From contig NZ_JAHVJA010000015.1 in NCBI RefSeq assembly GCF_019801465.1, positions 1-64,000 of the forward strand: a stretch of 64,000 bases of DNA. The letters are read 5' to 3'. How positions within the stretch are numbered: the first letter of the stretch is position 1; each line of letters starts with the position of its first letter. The notes below the pieces were generated by a model that was not told the DNA's origin, made no database searches, and was given only the letters and a program-made list of their open reading frames with translations. The translations under genes were made by a program, and so were the position numbers. Of this stretch, positions 26,354 through 35,839 are shown piece after piece. Source of the DNA: Leisingera daeponensis. Lineage in GTDB: Bacteria > Pseudomonadota > Alphaproteobacteria > Rhodobacterales > Rhodobacteraceae.

Positions 26354-28795
26354 ATGACCCAGAAACTCGTCATTATCGGGGCCGGCATGGCCTCTGGCCG
26401 GGTGATCGAGCATCTGCTCGACGCGGACCCTAGCGCCTATGACATCACCCTGTTCAACGCCGAGCCGCGCGGCAACTACAACCGCATCATGCTGAGCCCG
26501 GTGCTGTCGGGCGAGAAGACCTATGAGGAGATCGTCACCCATTCCGACGCGTGGTACGCTGAGCACGGCGTTACCTGCCGGTTCGGCGAGCATGTGGTGA
26601 AGATCGATCCCGAGATGAAAGTGGTCGAGGGCGAGAACGGCCATGTGCCGTATGACAAGCTGGTGATCGCCACCGGATCCGCGCCCTTTATCATCCCGGT
26701 GCCGGGGCATGATCTGCCGGGAGTGATCTCCTACCGCGACCTGGATGACACCAACGCGATGATCGAGGCCGCTGCCAAGGGAGGCAAGGCAGTGGTGATC
26801 GGCGGCGGCCTGCTGGGGCTGGAAGCGGCCGCGGGGCTGAAAGAGCGCGGCATGGATGTGACCGTGCTGCACCTGATGGGCCACCTGATGGAGCGCCAGC
26901 TGGATGAGGCCGCGGGGTACCTGCTGCGCAAGGATCTGGAGGTGCGCGGCATAACCGTGAAGACCCAGGCCGCCACCAAGGCGATCCTGGGCGAGGACCG
27001 CGCCCGGGCGGTACTGCTGGAAAGCGGCGAAACGCTGGGGGCCGATCTGGTGGTGATGGCGGTGGGTATCCGCCCGGAAACCCGGCTGGCCACTGACGCG
27101 CATCTGGATGTGGCGCGCGGCATCGAGGTGAACGCGCAGATGCAGACCTCGGCCCCGGATATCTATGCGGTGGGCGAATGCGTGGAGTTCGATGGCCATC
27201 TGTTCGGTCTGGTGGCGCCGCTCTATGATCAGGCGAAGGTGCTGGCGGACAGCCTGCTGGGCCAGCCGAATGCCTTCGTCGTCAAGGAACTGGCGACAAA
27301 GCTGAAGGTCACCGGCTGCGACCTGTTCAGCGCGGGCGACTTTGCCGAGAGCGAGACCCGCGAGGATATCGTGTTCCGCGACCCGGCCCGCGGCATCTAC
27401 AAGCGGCTGGTGATCGAGGACGACCGGCTGATCGGTGCCGTCATGTATGGCGACACCGCCGATGGCAGCTGGTTCTTCGGCCTGATCAAGGACGGCACGG
27501 ATATCGAGGACATGCGCGAGACGCTGATCTTCGGCCCGGCCTTCCAGGGGGGCGCCTCCGCGGACCCTCTGTCAGCCGTTGCAGCCTTGCCGCCTGAGGC
27601 GGAGATCTGCGGCTGCAACGGCGTCTGCAAGAGTCAGATCACCAGCGCCATCGAAAGCGGCGCCACCGACCTCGGCGCCATCCGCGCCACAACCAAGGCC
27701 AGCGCCTCCTGCGGCACCTGCACCGGGCTGGTGGAGCAGCTGCTGCAAGTGACGCTGGGCGACGACTTCCAGATGCCGCAGGCGCAGCCGGTCTGCGGCT
27801 GCACCGATCTCAGCCACGAAGACGTCCGCCGCCTGATCAAATCTCAGGAGCTGAAGAGCCAGGCCGCGGTCTGGCAGGAGCTTGGCTGGACCACCCCGAA
27901 CGGCTGCCATGTCTGCCGCCCGGCGGTGAACTACTACCTGCTGGCGGACTGGCCGCTGGAGTACCGCGACGACCCGCAAAGCCGTTTCGTGAACGAGCGC
28001 AAGCACGCCAACATCCAGAAGGACGGCACGTTTTCCGTTGTGCCGCGGATGTGGGGCGGCATCACCACCCCGGATGAGCTGCGCGCCATTGCCGATGCCG
28101 CGGACAAATACGACGTGCCGACGGTCAAAGTGACCGGCGGCCAGCGCATTGACCTGCTGGGCGTCAGGGGCGAGGACCTGCCTGCGATGTGGGCAGATTT
28201 GAACCGGGCCGGGCTGGTGTCGGGCCATGCCTATTCCAAGGGGCTGCGCACGGTGAAGACCTGCGTCGGCACCGATCACTGCCGTTTCGGCACCCAGGAC
28301 TCGACCGGGCTGGGCATCAAGCTGGAAAAGCACCTGTGGGGGTCCTGGACGCCGCACAAGCTGAAGCTCGCGGTCTCCGGCTGCCCGCGCAACTGCGCCG
28401 AGGCGACCTGCAAGGACATCGGCGTGGTCTGTGTCGACAGCGGCTACGAGATCCACGTCGGCGGTGCTGCGGGCATGGAGATCAAGGGCACTGAGCTGCT
28501 GTGCAAGGTGGCAACCGAGGAGGAGGCGATCGAGGTGATTTCGGCGATGACCCAGATCTACCGCGAGAATGCCCGGTATCTGGACCGGATCTACAAGTGG
28601 CTGGCCAGGGTCGGGCTCGACTGGGTCAAGGAACAGATCGTGGACGACACGGAGAACCGCAGGGCGCTGGCGGAGCGGTTCGAGCTGTCGCAGTCCGTCT
28701 ACCGCAAGGACCCCTGGGCGGAGCACGCGCAGGACAGCGCCACCCGGGCGCAATACGCGCCGCTTGCCAATCTCACACTGGAGGCCGCGGAATGA
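26354..28795 (+). CDS. nirB: assimilatory nitrite reductase large subunit
   Basis: 813 residues from ATG 26354. Order of domains: FAD/NAD-binding reductase (KLVIIGAGMASGRVIEHLL; VVIGGGLLGLEAAAGL), two BFD-like [2Fe-2S] segments (CGCNGVCKSQI; CGTCTGLVEQL; CGCTD), then the sulfite/nitrite reductase core with the siroheme-[4Fe-4S] cysteines (TCVGTDHCRFGT; SGCPRNCAEATCKD). It reduces nitrite to ammonium with six electrons from NADH. The ATGA overlap with nirD implies coupled translation. Siroheme synthase is not in this operon. Confidence 0.93.
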   Translation: MTQKLVIIGAGMASGRVIEHLLDADPSAYDITLFNAEPRGNYNRIMLSPVLSGEKTYEEIVTHSDAWYAEHGVTCRFGEHVVKIDPEMKVVEGENGHVPYDKLVIATGSAPFIIPVPGHDLPGVISYRDLDDTNAMIEAAAKGGKAVVIGGGLLGLEAAAGLKERGMDVTVLHLMGHLMERQLDEAAGYLLRKDLEVRGITVKTQAATKAILGEDRARAVLLESGETLGADLVVMAVGIRPETRLATDAHLDVARGIEVNAQMQTSAPDIYAVGECVEFDGHLFGLVAPLYDQAKVLADSLLGQPNAFVVKELATKLKVTGCDLFSAGDFAESETREDIVFRDPARGIYKRLVIEDDRLIGAVMYGDTADGSWFFGLIKDGTDIEDMRETLIFGPAFQGGASADPLSAVAALPPEAEICGCNGVCKSQITSAIESGATDLGAIRATTKASASCGTCTGLVEQLLQVTLGDDFQMPQAQPVCGCTDLSHEDVRRLIKSQELKSQAAVWQELGWTTPNGCHVCRPAVNYYLLADWPLEYRDDPQSRFVNERKHANIQKDGTFSVVPRMWGGITTPDELRAIADAADKYDVPTVKVTGGQRIDLLGVRGEDLPAMWADLNRAGLVSGHAYSKGLRTVKTCVGTDHCRFGTQDSTGLGIKLEKHLWGSWTPHKLKLAVSGCPRNCAEATCKDIGVVCVDSGYEIHVGGAAGMEIKGTELLCKVATEEEAIEVISAMTQIYRENARYLDRIYKWLARVGLDWVKEQIVDDTENRRALAERFELSQSVYRKDPWAEHAQDSATRAQYAPLANLTLEAAE

Positions 28796-29124
28796 GCTGG
28801 ATCGACATCGGACACATCGAAGACATCCCGCTGCATGGCGCGCGGGTGGTGAAAACCCCCGTGGGCTGCGTTGCGCTGTTCCGCACCGGCGCGGCGGAGG
28901 TGTTTGCCGCCGACGACCGCTGCCCGCACAAGGGCGGCCCGCTGTCCGAGGGGATCGTGCACGGCCAGAGTGTCACCTGCCCGCTGCACAACTGGGTGTT
29001 CGATTTGAACACCGGCCAGGCGCAGGGGGCGGACGAGGGCCGGATCGGCACCTACCCGGTGCGCGTCGAAAGCGGCCGCCTGCTGATTGACGGCGATGCC
29101 ATCGGCAAGCGGAGCGCCGCGTGA
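28792..29124 (+). CDS. nirD: nitrite reductase small subunit, Rieske-like
   Basis: 110 residues from ATG 28792. A Rieske-type domain with CPHKGGPLSEGIVHGQ and CPLHNWVFDLNTGQA; the C-x-H and C-x2-H pairs are present (NirD of some bacteria lacks them), so it probably carries a [2Fe-2S] centre. It is the partner of NirB in NADH-dependent nitrite reduction. Overlaps at both ends (ATGA with nirB, TGATG with nasA) show a tightly coupled operon. Confidence 0.92.
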   Translation: MSWIDIGHIEDIPLHGARVVKTPVGCVALFRTGAAEVFAADDRCPHKGGPLSEGIVHGQSVTCPLHNWVFDLNTGQAQGADEGRIGTYPVRVESGRLLIDGDAIGKRSAA

Positions 29125-31754
29125 TGGCGGTTGCAGCTTGCCAGGAGGTCCGCTCCGCCTGTCCCTATTGCGGCACCGGCTGCGGCGTGCTGCTGCGCCC
29201 GGACGGCGCCGGCGGGCTGGCAGTGCGCGGCGACCCGGAGCATCCGGCCAACCGGGGGCGGCTCTGCTCCAAGGGGCTGGCGCTGGGAGAGACCCTGGGG
29301 CTGGAGGGCCGCCTGCTGGCGCCGCAGGTGAACGGGCAGGAGACCGATTGGGACAGCGCGCTGGATCTGGTGGCCGCCAGGTTCCGGCAGGCGGTGGAGC
29401 AGCACGGGCCGGACAGTGTCGGCTTCTACCTGTCGGGCCAAATGCTGACCGAGGACTATTACGTCGCCAACAAGCTGATGAAGGGCTTCCTCGGCTCGGC
29501 CAATATCGACACCAACTCGCGCCTGTGCATGGCCTCCACCGTGGCGGGGCACAAGCGCGCCTTTGGCACCGACACGGTGCCCGGCACCTATGAGGATCTG
29601 GAAGAGGCCGATTTGATCGTTCTGGCGGGCTCCAACCTGGCCTGGTGCCACCCGGTTCTGTACCAGCGCATTCTGGCGGCGCGCGAGGCACGCGGCACCC
29701 GGCTGGTGGTGATCGACCCGCGCCGCACTGCCAGCTGCGATCAGGCGGACATGCATCTGAAGCTGCGGGCAGGCAGCGATGCGGCGCTGTTCAACCGGCT
29801 GCTGGCGGCGCTTTATGAGGGCGGGGCGCTGGATGCGGAGTACCTGCAGCATGTGGAGGGGCTGGGCGCGGCGCTGGAAGCCGCCTTTGCCGCCGATGCC
29901 GCGGTGACCGGGCTGGAGGAGGCTGAAATCGCAGCGTTCTGCGATCTGTGGATGCGCACCGAAAAGGTGGTGACGATCTTCAGCCAGGGGGTGAACCAGT
30001 CCACCTCCGGCGCCGACAAGGTGAACGCCATCCTGAATTGCCATCTGGCCGCCGGCCGCATCGGCAAGCTCGGCTGCGGGCCGTTTTCGGTGACCGGCCA
30101 GCCCAACGCCATGGGCGGGCGCGAGGTCGGGGGGCTGGCCAATATGCTGGCCTGCCACATGGATCTGGAAAACAGCAGCCATCGGGCTGCGGTGCAGGAG
30201 TTCTGGGGCGCCCCGGCGATGCCGGAGCGGGCGGGGCTGAAGGCGGTCGACCTGTTCCGCGCGGCAGGGGAGGGGCGGCTGAAGGCGCTGTGGATCATCC
30301 ATACCAACCCCGCCGTCACCATGCCGGAGGCCGATGCCGTCTCCGCCGCGATCAAGGCTTGCGATTTTACCGTGGTCAGCGACGTCACCGCCGCCACCGA
30401 CACCGCCCGGCTGGCGGATGTGCTGCTGCCCGCTGCTGCCTGGGCGGAAAAGGACGGCACCGTCACCAACTCGGACCGCACCATCAGCCGCCAGCGCGCC
30501 GTCCTGCCGCCGCCCGGCCAGGCCCGCGCCGATTGGGACATCCTGGCCGATGCGGGCCGGCGCATGGGCTGGGGCGCGGCGTTTGACTATCAGTCTCCTG
30601 CGCAGATCTTCCGCGAACATGCGGCCTTGTCCGGTCTGGCCGGCAGCTTCGGGCTGGATTTCGACATTTCCGGGCTCAGCAGTCTGTCCGACTCTGATTA
30701 CGAAGGGCTCGCCCCGGTGCGCTGGCCGGTGAGCCGCAAACGCCAGGGCGGGCGCTTCTTTGCGGACGGGCGGTTCTTTCACCCGGACGGCAAGGCCCGC
30801 ATGCTGCCGGTCCGCTGGCGCCCGCCGGCTGCTGCGCAGGACCGCCGCTATCCGTTCCGCCTGAACACCGGCCGCATCCGGGACCAGTGGCACACGATGA
30901 CCCGCACCGGCAAAGCGCCGCGCCTGTCGGGGCACCTGGCGGAACCCTTTGCCGACATTCACCCGGAGGACGCCCGGCGGCTGGGGGTGCAGCCCGCGGA
31001 CCTGCTGCGCCTCAGCAGCCCGCACGGGCAGGCGATCCTGCGCGCCCGGATCACTGCAGACGTGCAGCCCGGCGACCTGTTCGTGCCGATCCACTGGACC
31101 GGGGAAACCGCCCCTTCGGCGCGCATTGACACCCTCGTCGCCGCCGCCACCGACCCCGTTTCGGGGCAGCCCGAAAGCAAGGGGGCCGTTGTTGCGGCGG
31201 AACGCTGGCAGGCTGCCTGGTACGGGTTTGCCGTCTCCTGCCGCCCGATGGCGCCGCGGACGGAGTACTGGGCGGTGGCACGGACCGGCGCCGGGTACCG
31301 GGCGGAACTGGCCGGGCTGGCCCCGCTGGCGGACCTTGAGGCGATTGCGCGGGACCTGTTTGCTCTGCCGGAGGCCGAAGCGCAGGTGATGACGGACCGC
31401 CGCAAGGGCATTGCCCGGCTGGCGCTGCATCAGGATGGCAAAGTCATGGCGGCGCTGTTCACCGCGCCGGAGCCGGTGGCGGTGCGCCGGGATTATCTGG
31501 CAGGAGTGCCGGGCAGCAGCGCGGCGGAGGTTCTGACCGGCATTCCGGCGGCGGGGCGGCCCGATCCCGGCCCGGTGGTCTGCGCCTGTTTCAGCGTCGG
31601 GGCCAACACCATTCTGCACGCTATCGAAAGCGGCGGGCTGATGAGCGTTGCCGATGTTGGCGCGGCCTTGCAGGCGGGCACGAACTGCGGCTCCTGCCGG
31701 CCTGACATCGCGGAACTGCTGTCGCGGCGCCCGTTCCGGCAGGCTGCGGAGTAG
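29124..31754 (+). CDS. nasA: assimilatory nitrate reductase catalytic subunit
   Basis: 876 residues from ATG 29124 (a GTG three bases earlier is also possible). The N-terminal [4Fe-4S] motif is SACPYCGTGCGVLL with a later LCSKG. The molybdopterin-guanine-dinucleotide domain follows (SANIDTNSRLCMASTVAGHK; VVIDPRRTASC; GQPNAMGGREVG), then the C-terminal aspartate-decarboxylase-like domain (LNTGRIRDQWHTMTRTGK). A BFD-like [2Fe-2S] segment ends the protein (CACFSVGANTILHAIES ... GTNCGSCRPD). It reduces nitrate to nitrite in the cytoplasm. An inverted repeat follows at 31761. Confidence 0.93.
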   Translation: MAVAACQEVRSACPYCGTGCGVLLRPDGAGGLAVRGDPEHPANRGRLCSKGLALGETLGLEGRLLAPQVNGQETDWDSALDLVAARFRQAVEQHGPDSVGFYLSGQMLTEDYYVANKLMKGFLGSANIDTNSRLCMASTVAGHKRAFGTDTVPGTYEDLEEADLIVLAGSNLAWCHPVLYQRILAAREARGTRLVVIDPRRTASCDQADMHLKLRAGSDAALFNRLLAALYEGGALDAEYLQHVEGLGAALEAAFAADAAVTGLEEAEIAAFCDLWMRTEKVVTIFSQGVNQSTSGADKVNAILNCHLAAGRIGKLGCGPFSVTGQPNAMGGREVGGLANMLACHMDLENSSHRAAVQEFWGAPAMPERAGLKAVDLFRAAGEGRLKALWIIHTNPAVTMPEADAVSAAIKACDFTVVSDVTAATDTARLADVLLPAAAWAEKDGTVTNSDRTISRQRAVLPPPGQARADWDILADAGRRMGWGAAFDYQSPAQIFREHAALSGLAGSFGLDFDISGLSSLSDSDYEGLAPVRWPVSRKRQGGRFFADGRFFHPDGKARMLPVRWRPPAAAQDRRYPFRLNTGRIRDQWHTMTRTGKAPRLSGHLAEPFADIHPEDARRLGVQPADLLRLSSPHGQAILRARITADVQPGDLFVPIHWTGETAPSARIDTLVAAATDPVSGQPESKGAVVAAERWQAAWYGFAVSCRPMAPRTEYWAVARTGAGYRAELAGLAPLADLEAIARDLFALPEAEAQVMTDRRKGIARLALHQDGKVMAALFTAPEPVAVRRDYLAGVPGSSAAEVLTGIPAAGRPDPGPVVCACFSVGANTILHAIESGGLMSVADVGAALQAGTNCGSCRPDIAELLSRRPFRQAAE

Positions 31755-31760
31755 GACGGC

Positions 31761-31814
31761 CCGCCCGGAGTCTTCCCCGGCGCCCCGGCGCCCCGGCTGG
31801 CCGGGTCCGGGCGG
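31761..31814. terminator. GC-rich inverted repeat between convergent genes
   Basis: CCGCCCGGA (31761-31769) and TCCGGGCGG (31806-31814) form a 9-bp stem around a GC-rich loop, between the ends of nasA and the convergent aldolase gene. No T-run; a likely transcript-end structure for either strand. Confidence 0.45.
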
Positions 31815-31823
31815 CAGGCGCGG

Positions 31824-32588
31824 CTACAGTGCATAGTCCGGGCTGTTCCTGTCGAGCATGCGGATCAGCCCGGCCCATTCGGTCTTGCCGTCGTAATTGT
31901 AATGCGCGGATTTTGCCATTTGGTCCTGGTAGTGCGCGACCTTCTGCGGCTCGATGAGGTGCAGATCCCGTCCCATCGACAGGGTCTTGATCTGGGTGGA
32001 GCAGGTCTGGCGCAGGAAATAGGCCCGGAAGAACGCTTCGGCCGCGGTGGTGCCAAGCGCGTAATAGCCGTGATTGCGGCTGATCAGGATCTGGTGCCGG
32101 CCGAGGGTCTGCACGAAATGCTCACCGAAGGCGTCGTCCTCGTCGAACTCGTATTCGATGTACCCGGTCAGGTTGCCCAGGTAGACCGCGGGCTGGTTCA
32201 GGGGCAGCAGGCCATCCTCGATGGAGCCGACCGCCATGACCTCTTCCTCGTGGCCGTGCACAAAGAACATGGTTTCGGGGCGGGAGCCGAAGATCCACTG
32301 GCACAGGTTCTGCACCCCGTCGTTCAGCCATGGCCCGTCGGGGTCCACGGGCAGGCCATCCGGGCCGATCTTGATCATCGCCGATGCGGTGGCCTCCTCC
32401 CAGAACATGCCGTAGGGGTGGACGAGGTAGTGGTCCGGCTGGTCCGGCACGCGGGCTGCTGCGGCGCCATTGGCAAGGTCGGACATGCCGTATTGGGCCA
32501 GAATGCGGAAGACGGCGGCAAGCTCCACACGGGCCTGCCATTCGGCCTTGCTGCAGGAGGCGGGGGGGGCATTGGCTGCAATGTTCAT
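31824..32588 (-). CDS. class II aldolase/adducin family protein
   Basis: 254 residues. Zinc-site features of class II aldolases are seen: FVHGHEEEVMA (H-x-H) and the later RNHGYYALGTTAAEAFF. Enzymes of this fold cleave carbon-carbon bonds of hydroxy-acids or sugar phosphates, or act as epimerases or decarboxylases. Its start overlaps the stop of the dioxygenase gene (ATGA at 32585-32588), so the two act together. A dioxygenase that installs a hydroxyl group followed by a retro-aldol enzyme is a plausible pair, but the substrate is unknown. Confidence 0.85.
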   Translation of the reverse strand: MNIAANAPPASCSKAEWQARVELAAVFRILAQYGMSDLANGAAAARVPDQPDHYLVHPYGMFWEEATASAMIKIGPDGLPVDPDGPWLNDGVQNLCQWIFGSRPETMFFVHGHEEEVMAVGSIEDGLLPLNQPAVYLGNLTGYIEYEFDEDDAFGEHFVQTLGRHQILISRNHGYYALGTTAAEAFFRAYFLRQTCSTQIKTLSMGRDLHLIEPQKVAHYQDQMAKSAHYNYDGKTEWAGLIRMLDRNSPDYAL

Positions 32589-33775
32589 GATGTCTTTCCC
32601 TTGGAGAGCGAGCGTTCAAGCGACCGGATGGCAGAATGCAGATCGTCCCGGTCCGAGTAGAGGCCTTCGATGAAGCGCGTGCCGCCGCGGGCGTCATAGC
32701 CGTTGCGCCCGTGCAGCGCGCGGCGGTTGTCGAAGGCCAGGAGATCGCCGGGCTTGTAGGCGAATTTCATCTGGCACTTCGCATCCTGCGCCCGCGCGGT
32801 GAAGGCGCGGTAGCTGCGATAGGCCCGGTCCTGCTCCGCCAGCGGGGCGACCAGCGGCGCGCGCAGCCAGGTGTTGTAGCGGATGCCGGTGATCCGGCCG
32901 GTCCTGCTGCGTTCGATCACCGGGCCGGTGGCCTTGTAGCTGCTGGTCTTCGAGCGGTTGTTGTAGGTCCAGCGGATATCGCAGAGCGCCTCGAAATGCC
33001 GGGGTTCTTCTGCGGCCAGGTCGGCGGCGATGCGGTAGGCGTCGGCATAGATGCCCTCGCCGCCGCTGGTGGTGTTGCCGCGGCAGAACAGGAACTGGAG
33101 CCCGTGCGGGCACTCCCGCGTCGGCATGTCGATATGCTGCATCAGGGCCGCGGAGGTGAAGGCGTTGCTGTCCGGATCGTCCTTGATCTCCAGCGTGTAC
33201 ATGCGCCCGAAATTCGACTCGCGCACCGGACCGACCCGTTCGGCGATGCGTATCAGCAGACCGTCCTCACTGGGGAGGTTTTCGAGCCGGGCCACACCGT
33301 AATCCCTGAGTGCCGTCAGCCAGGCCAGGAAGAGCGCAGGGTCGCGCAGGGCTTCCGGTCCGTCAAAGGTCGGCGGTTCGGGCTGCTCCGCGGCGGTCCA
33401 GAGCACCTCCGCAGCGGACTCCGGTTCGCCGCCGAACCAGCCGTTGCCGCGCAGCCAGCCCGGATGGAAGCGGCTGGCGGCCCGGCCGTGGGACCACTGC
33501 ACCGCGATTGTGCCATCCGGCTCGATGTCTGCGGAGACAGCGGCCAGGTCTTCTGGAAGGTCGAGCGGAGAGAGCGTGGTTTCCCGCGACAGCGGGTGCA
33601 GCGTATCCGGCGAGGGATCATTCTCTGCGAGGAAAAACGGGTGATAGCGGCTGACCTGACCGTCAGCCCATTCCACCGCAAGGGCGCCGTCTTCCGGCCG
33701 AGCCGCCACGGGCGGGACCGTCACCGGCCAGCCGTCGAAGTCGGGTGTGATTGGGTACCGTTCCGTGTCCTTCAT
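32585..33775 (-). CDS. gamma-butyrobetaine hydroxylase-like Fe(II)/2-oxoglutarate dioxygenase
   Basis: 396 residues from ATG 33775, preceded by AAGGGAGG. The N-terminal GBBH-like domain shows VEWADGQVSRYHPFFL and VQWSHGRAASRFHPGWLR. The TauD/TfdA-type catalytic domain has the iron ligands H-x-D in ALMQHIDMPTRE and the distal His in RRALHGRNGY. Family members hydroxylate gamma-butyrobetaine or trimethyllysine. The zinc-binding cysteines normally found after the first N-terminal motif are replaced (NDPSPDTLHP), so the zinc site is lost. Divergent from a GlxA regulator and coupled to an aldolase; an N-methylated amino acid is a likely substrate. Confidence 0.85.
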   Translation of the reverse strand: MKDTERYPITPDFDGWPVTVPPVAARPEDGALAVEWADGQVSRYHPFFLAENDPSPDTLHPLSRETTLSPLDLPEDLAAVSADIEPDGTIAVQWSHGRAASRFHPGWLRGNGWFGGEPESAAEVLWTAAEQPEPPTFDGPEALRDPALFLAWLTALRDYGVARLENLPSEDGLLIRIAERVGPVRESNFGRMYTLEIKDDPDSNAFTSAALMQHIDMPTRECPHGLQFLFCRGNTTSGGEGIYADAYRIAADLAAEEPRHFEALCDIRWTYNNRSKTSSYKATGPVIERSRTGRITGIRYNTWLRAPLVAPLAEQDRAYRSYRAFTARAQDAKCQMKFAYKPGDLLAFDNRRALHGRNGYDARGGTRFIEGLYSDRDDLHSAIRSLERSLSKGKTS

Positions 33776-33872
33776 GTGCGAACCTCCCTTGTATGGATTG
33801 AGCATAGGGTCCGCAAAGCGCATCCGCTTGATACCAGATGACGTAAACCTTGCGGCAAAGTACAGTTCCGCC

Positions 33873-34787
33873 ATGGTCCAACTTGCACTCCACCTGGCGG
33901 ACGGCTTTCCGATCCTGTCTCTCACACTGATCACGGAGCCCTTGCGGGTCGCCAACCGGGAACTGGGGCGGCAGAGGTTTGAATGGCGGGCCGTTTCGGA
34001 CCGGGGCGGCATCTGCCAGTCGTCGAGCGGCATCCCGCTGGACACCGCCGCCCTAAACGGGGAGGTCCCGGATGCCGCCATCCTGCTGTCCTCATACAAG
34101 CCGGAGCGGTCGTCGACGGCCGAAGCCCTGTTCTGGCTGCGCCGCCTGGACCGGAAGGGGTGCCTGCTGGGCTGTGTCGATACGGGGGCGCTGGTCTTCG
34201 CCCGGGCCGGGCTGCTTGGGGTCAGGCCCGCGGCCGCGCATCCCGAAGCCATTGCCGGCTTTCACCGGCAGTTCCCCGACAGTCTGTTCGTGGACCGGAT
34301 GTTCGACTTTTCGCCGCCGAGGTTCTCAAGCGCGGGCGGGGTCGCGACGCTGGACATGACGCTGGCCCTGATTGCGCATTTCTCCAGCCGGCGCCTGGCG
34401 CAGCGGGTGGCGCAAATTCTCACCTATGATCCGCCGGTGGCGGGCTGGGTGCCGCAGGCGATCCCGCAGAGCGTCCCGCAGGAAGTGCGCGATGCGGTGG
34501 CCATCATGCAGTCGAACCTGTCGCGGGGGATGCGGATTTCGCAAATGGCGGGCGCGCTGGGGGTTCCGGTGTGGAAATTCAACCGGCTGTTCAACAGGTA
34601 TCTTCACTGCTCGCCGACGACCTATTTCATGCAGCTCCGGCTGGCCAAGGCCCGCGACATGCTGCGCAACACGATATTGGCCGTCGGGGATATCGCGGCG
34701 GAGTGCGGCTATGACAACATGGAGGCTTTCAGCCGTGCCTACCGGTTGCAGTACGGCCGGCCGCCGAGCCAGGACCGGGAGCTGTGA
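33873..34787 (+). CDS. GlxA-family transcriptional regulator
   Basis: 304 residues from ATG 33873; the longer frame to 33747 lacks family similarity and overlaps the promoter region. The DJ-1/PfpI domain (GFPILSLTLITEPLRVANRE; GCVDTGALVFARAGLL) is followed by AraC helix-turn-helices (RISQMAGALGVPVWKFNRLF; GDIAAECGYDNMEAFSRAY). It is transcribed divergently from the dioxygenase-aldolase pair across a 97-base gap, the standard arrangement of regulator and target. By analogy with GbdR and CdhR it may sense a quaternary amine. Confidence 0.87.
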   Translation: MVQLALHLADGFPILSLTLITEPLRVANRELGRQRFEWRAVSDRGGICQSSSGIPLDTAALNGEVPDAAILLSSYKPERSSTAEALFWLRRLDRKGCLLGCVDTGALVFARAGLLGVRPAAAHPEAIAGFHRQFPDSLFVDRMFDFSPPRFSSAGGVATLDMTLALIAHFSSRRLAQRVAQILTYDPPVAGWVPQAIPQSVPQEVRDAVAIMQSNLSRGMRISQMAGALGVPVWKFNRLFNRYLHCSPTTYFMQLRLAKARDMLRNTILAVGDIAAECGYDNMEAFSRAYRLQYGRPPSQDREL

Positions 34788-34827
34788 CGGCCTGCGGCGT
34801 GCGGGCAGCCGCAAGCGGACGCCGGCC

Positions 34828-35736
34828 CTAGTCGCGGCCGGCCGGAAAGGCGGCTTCCAGCAGCCCGAGGCAGCGCTGCGCCGCCGGGTTGCTGCGGCCG
34901 AACCGGGTGAGCTTTGCATAGAGCCGGGTGTTTCTTGAATGCCAGCTGACCGGCATTTCCACCAGCGAGCCCCTGGAGAGATAGGGATCGGCGAAGCTGC
35001 GCCAGCCCAGCCCCAGGCCGGCCCCGGCCGCGGCGGCTTCGAGCAGGTAGACGTAGCTGTCGAATTGCTCTCCGACCTGCCAGCCGCCGAAGCCGGGATG
35101 CGCCCGTTGCCAGTCCCGCCAGTTCATCCAGCCGTAGTTGTCCTTGCTCAGTTCCAGAAGCGGCGGCGGGGCACAGGCCCCGTTCAGCGCGCCCTTGGCC
35201 TGATCGATCACTTCGGGCGTGCCGACCGGTTTGATTTCCTCTTCGCAGACCACGACATGCGCTTCGGACGGCGGGACCTGGGCATATTCGAACACGATAT
35301 CAGCGCCAGTATCGATGGCCGACCGGGTGAGGTTGTATTCAGCCGTCAGCAGGCGCAGGTCCGCCTCCGGGCCGAGCGCCTTGCGCAACTGCCCGTGGCG
35401 CGGCATCAGCAGAAGATGCGACACCGAATGGGAGCAGACCAGGGTGACCAGGTTTCCGGACCGGGCCAGATCGCGGACTGTGTCCTGCAGCACGTCGAGG
35501 CCCTGAACCATACCCGCATAGAATTGCTGGCCCTTTCCAGTCAGGCGGACGGGCGAGCTGTTGCGATCAAAAAGCAGGGTGCCGAAGCGGATTTCAAGGT
35601 TGCGGATATGGCGGCTTATGGCGGGTTGCGACGTGTTCAGCTCCTCCGCTGCGCGGGCAAACCCCTGCAGGCGGGCCACCGCTTCGAATGCGGCAAGCGC
35701 GTTGAAGGATGGGAGGGTGTATTTCCTGCCAGACAT
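34828..35736 (-). CDS. LysR-family transcriptional regulator
   Basis: 302 residues from ATG 35736. The N-terminal winged helix-turn-helix (PSFNALAAFEAVARLQGFAR, AAEELNTSQPAISRHIRNLE) is GcvA-like, followed by a substrate-binding domain. An in-frame start 36 bases upstream would run through a palindrome at 35736-35754, so the shorter start is preferred. It is divergent from the racemase-like/sulfotransferase/FrhB genes and probably controls them and itself. Confidence 0.88.
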   Translation of the reverse strand: MSGRKYTLPSFNALAAFEAVARLQGFARAAEELNTSQPAISRHIRNLEIRFGTLLFDRNSSPVRLTGKGQQFYAGMVQGLDVLQDTVRDLARSGNLVTLVCSHSVSHLLLMPRHGQLRKALGPEADLRLLTAEYNLTRSAIDTGADIVFEYAQVPPSEAHVVVCEEEIKPVGTPEVIDQAKGALNGACAPPPLLELSKDNYGWMNWRDWQRAHPGFGGWQVGEQFDSYVYLLEAAAAGAGLGLGWRSFADPYLSRGSLVEMPVSWHSRNTRLYAKLTRFGRSNPAAQRCLGLLEAAFPAGRD

Positions 35737-35754
35737 ATCATTTCCGATATGATA
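35736..35754. promoter_or_regulatory. inverted repeat, probable LysR operator
   Basis: TATCAT, seven bases, ATGATA (35736-35754), at the LysR start codon and 86 bases before the divergent racemase-like gene. The arm spacing is like the T-N11-A boxes bound by LysR proteins and suggests autoregulation. Confidence 0.5.
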
Positions 35755-35839
35755 CCATGGACGCAAAAGCAATGGAAAAACGGGTGGAACCGAAAGAAGC
35801 TCGGATGCGGAACACCCTTATCGAGCGGCGGATTGCAGC

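Noticed and set aside
23776-26388. 870-residue minus-strand open frame
   Set aside because: Antisense to nrtB and the fused ATPase gene, which have complete family motifs; a high-GC shadow frame.
29052-31619. 855-residue minus-strand open frame
   Set aside because: Antisense to nasA; the composition is His/Arg/Gln-rich with no domain.
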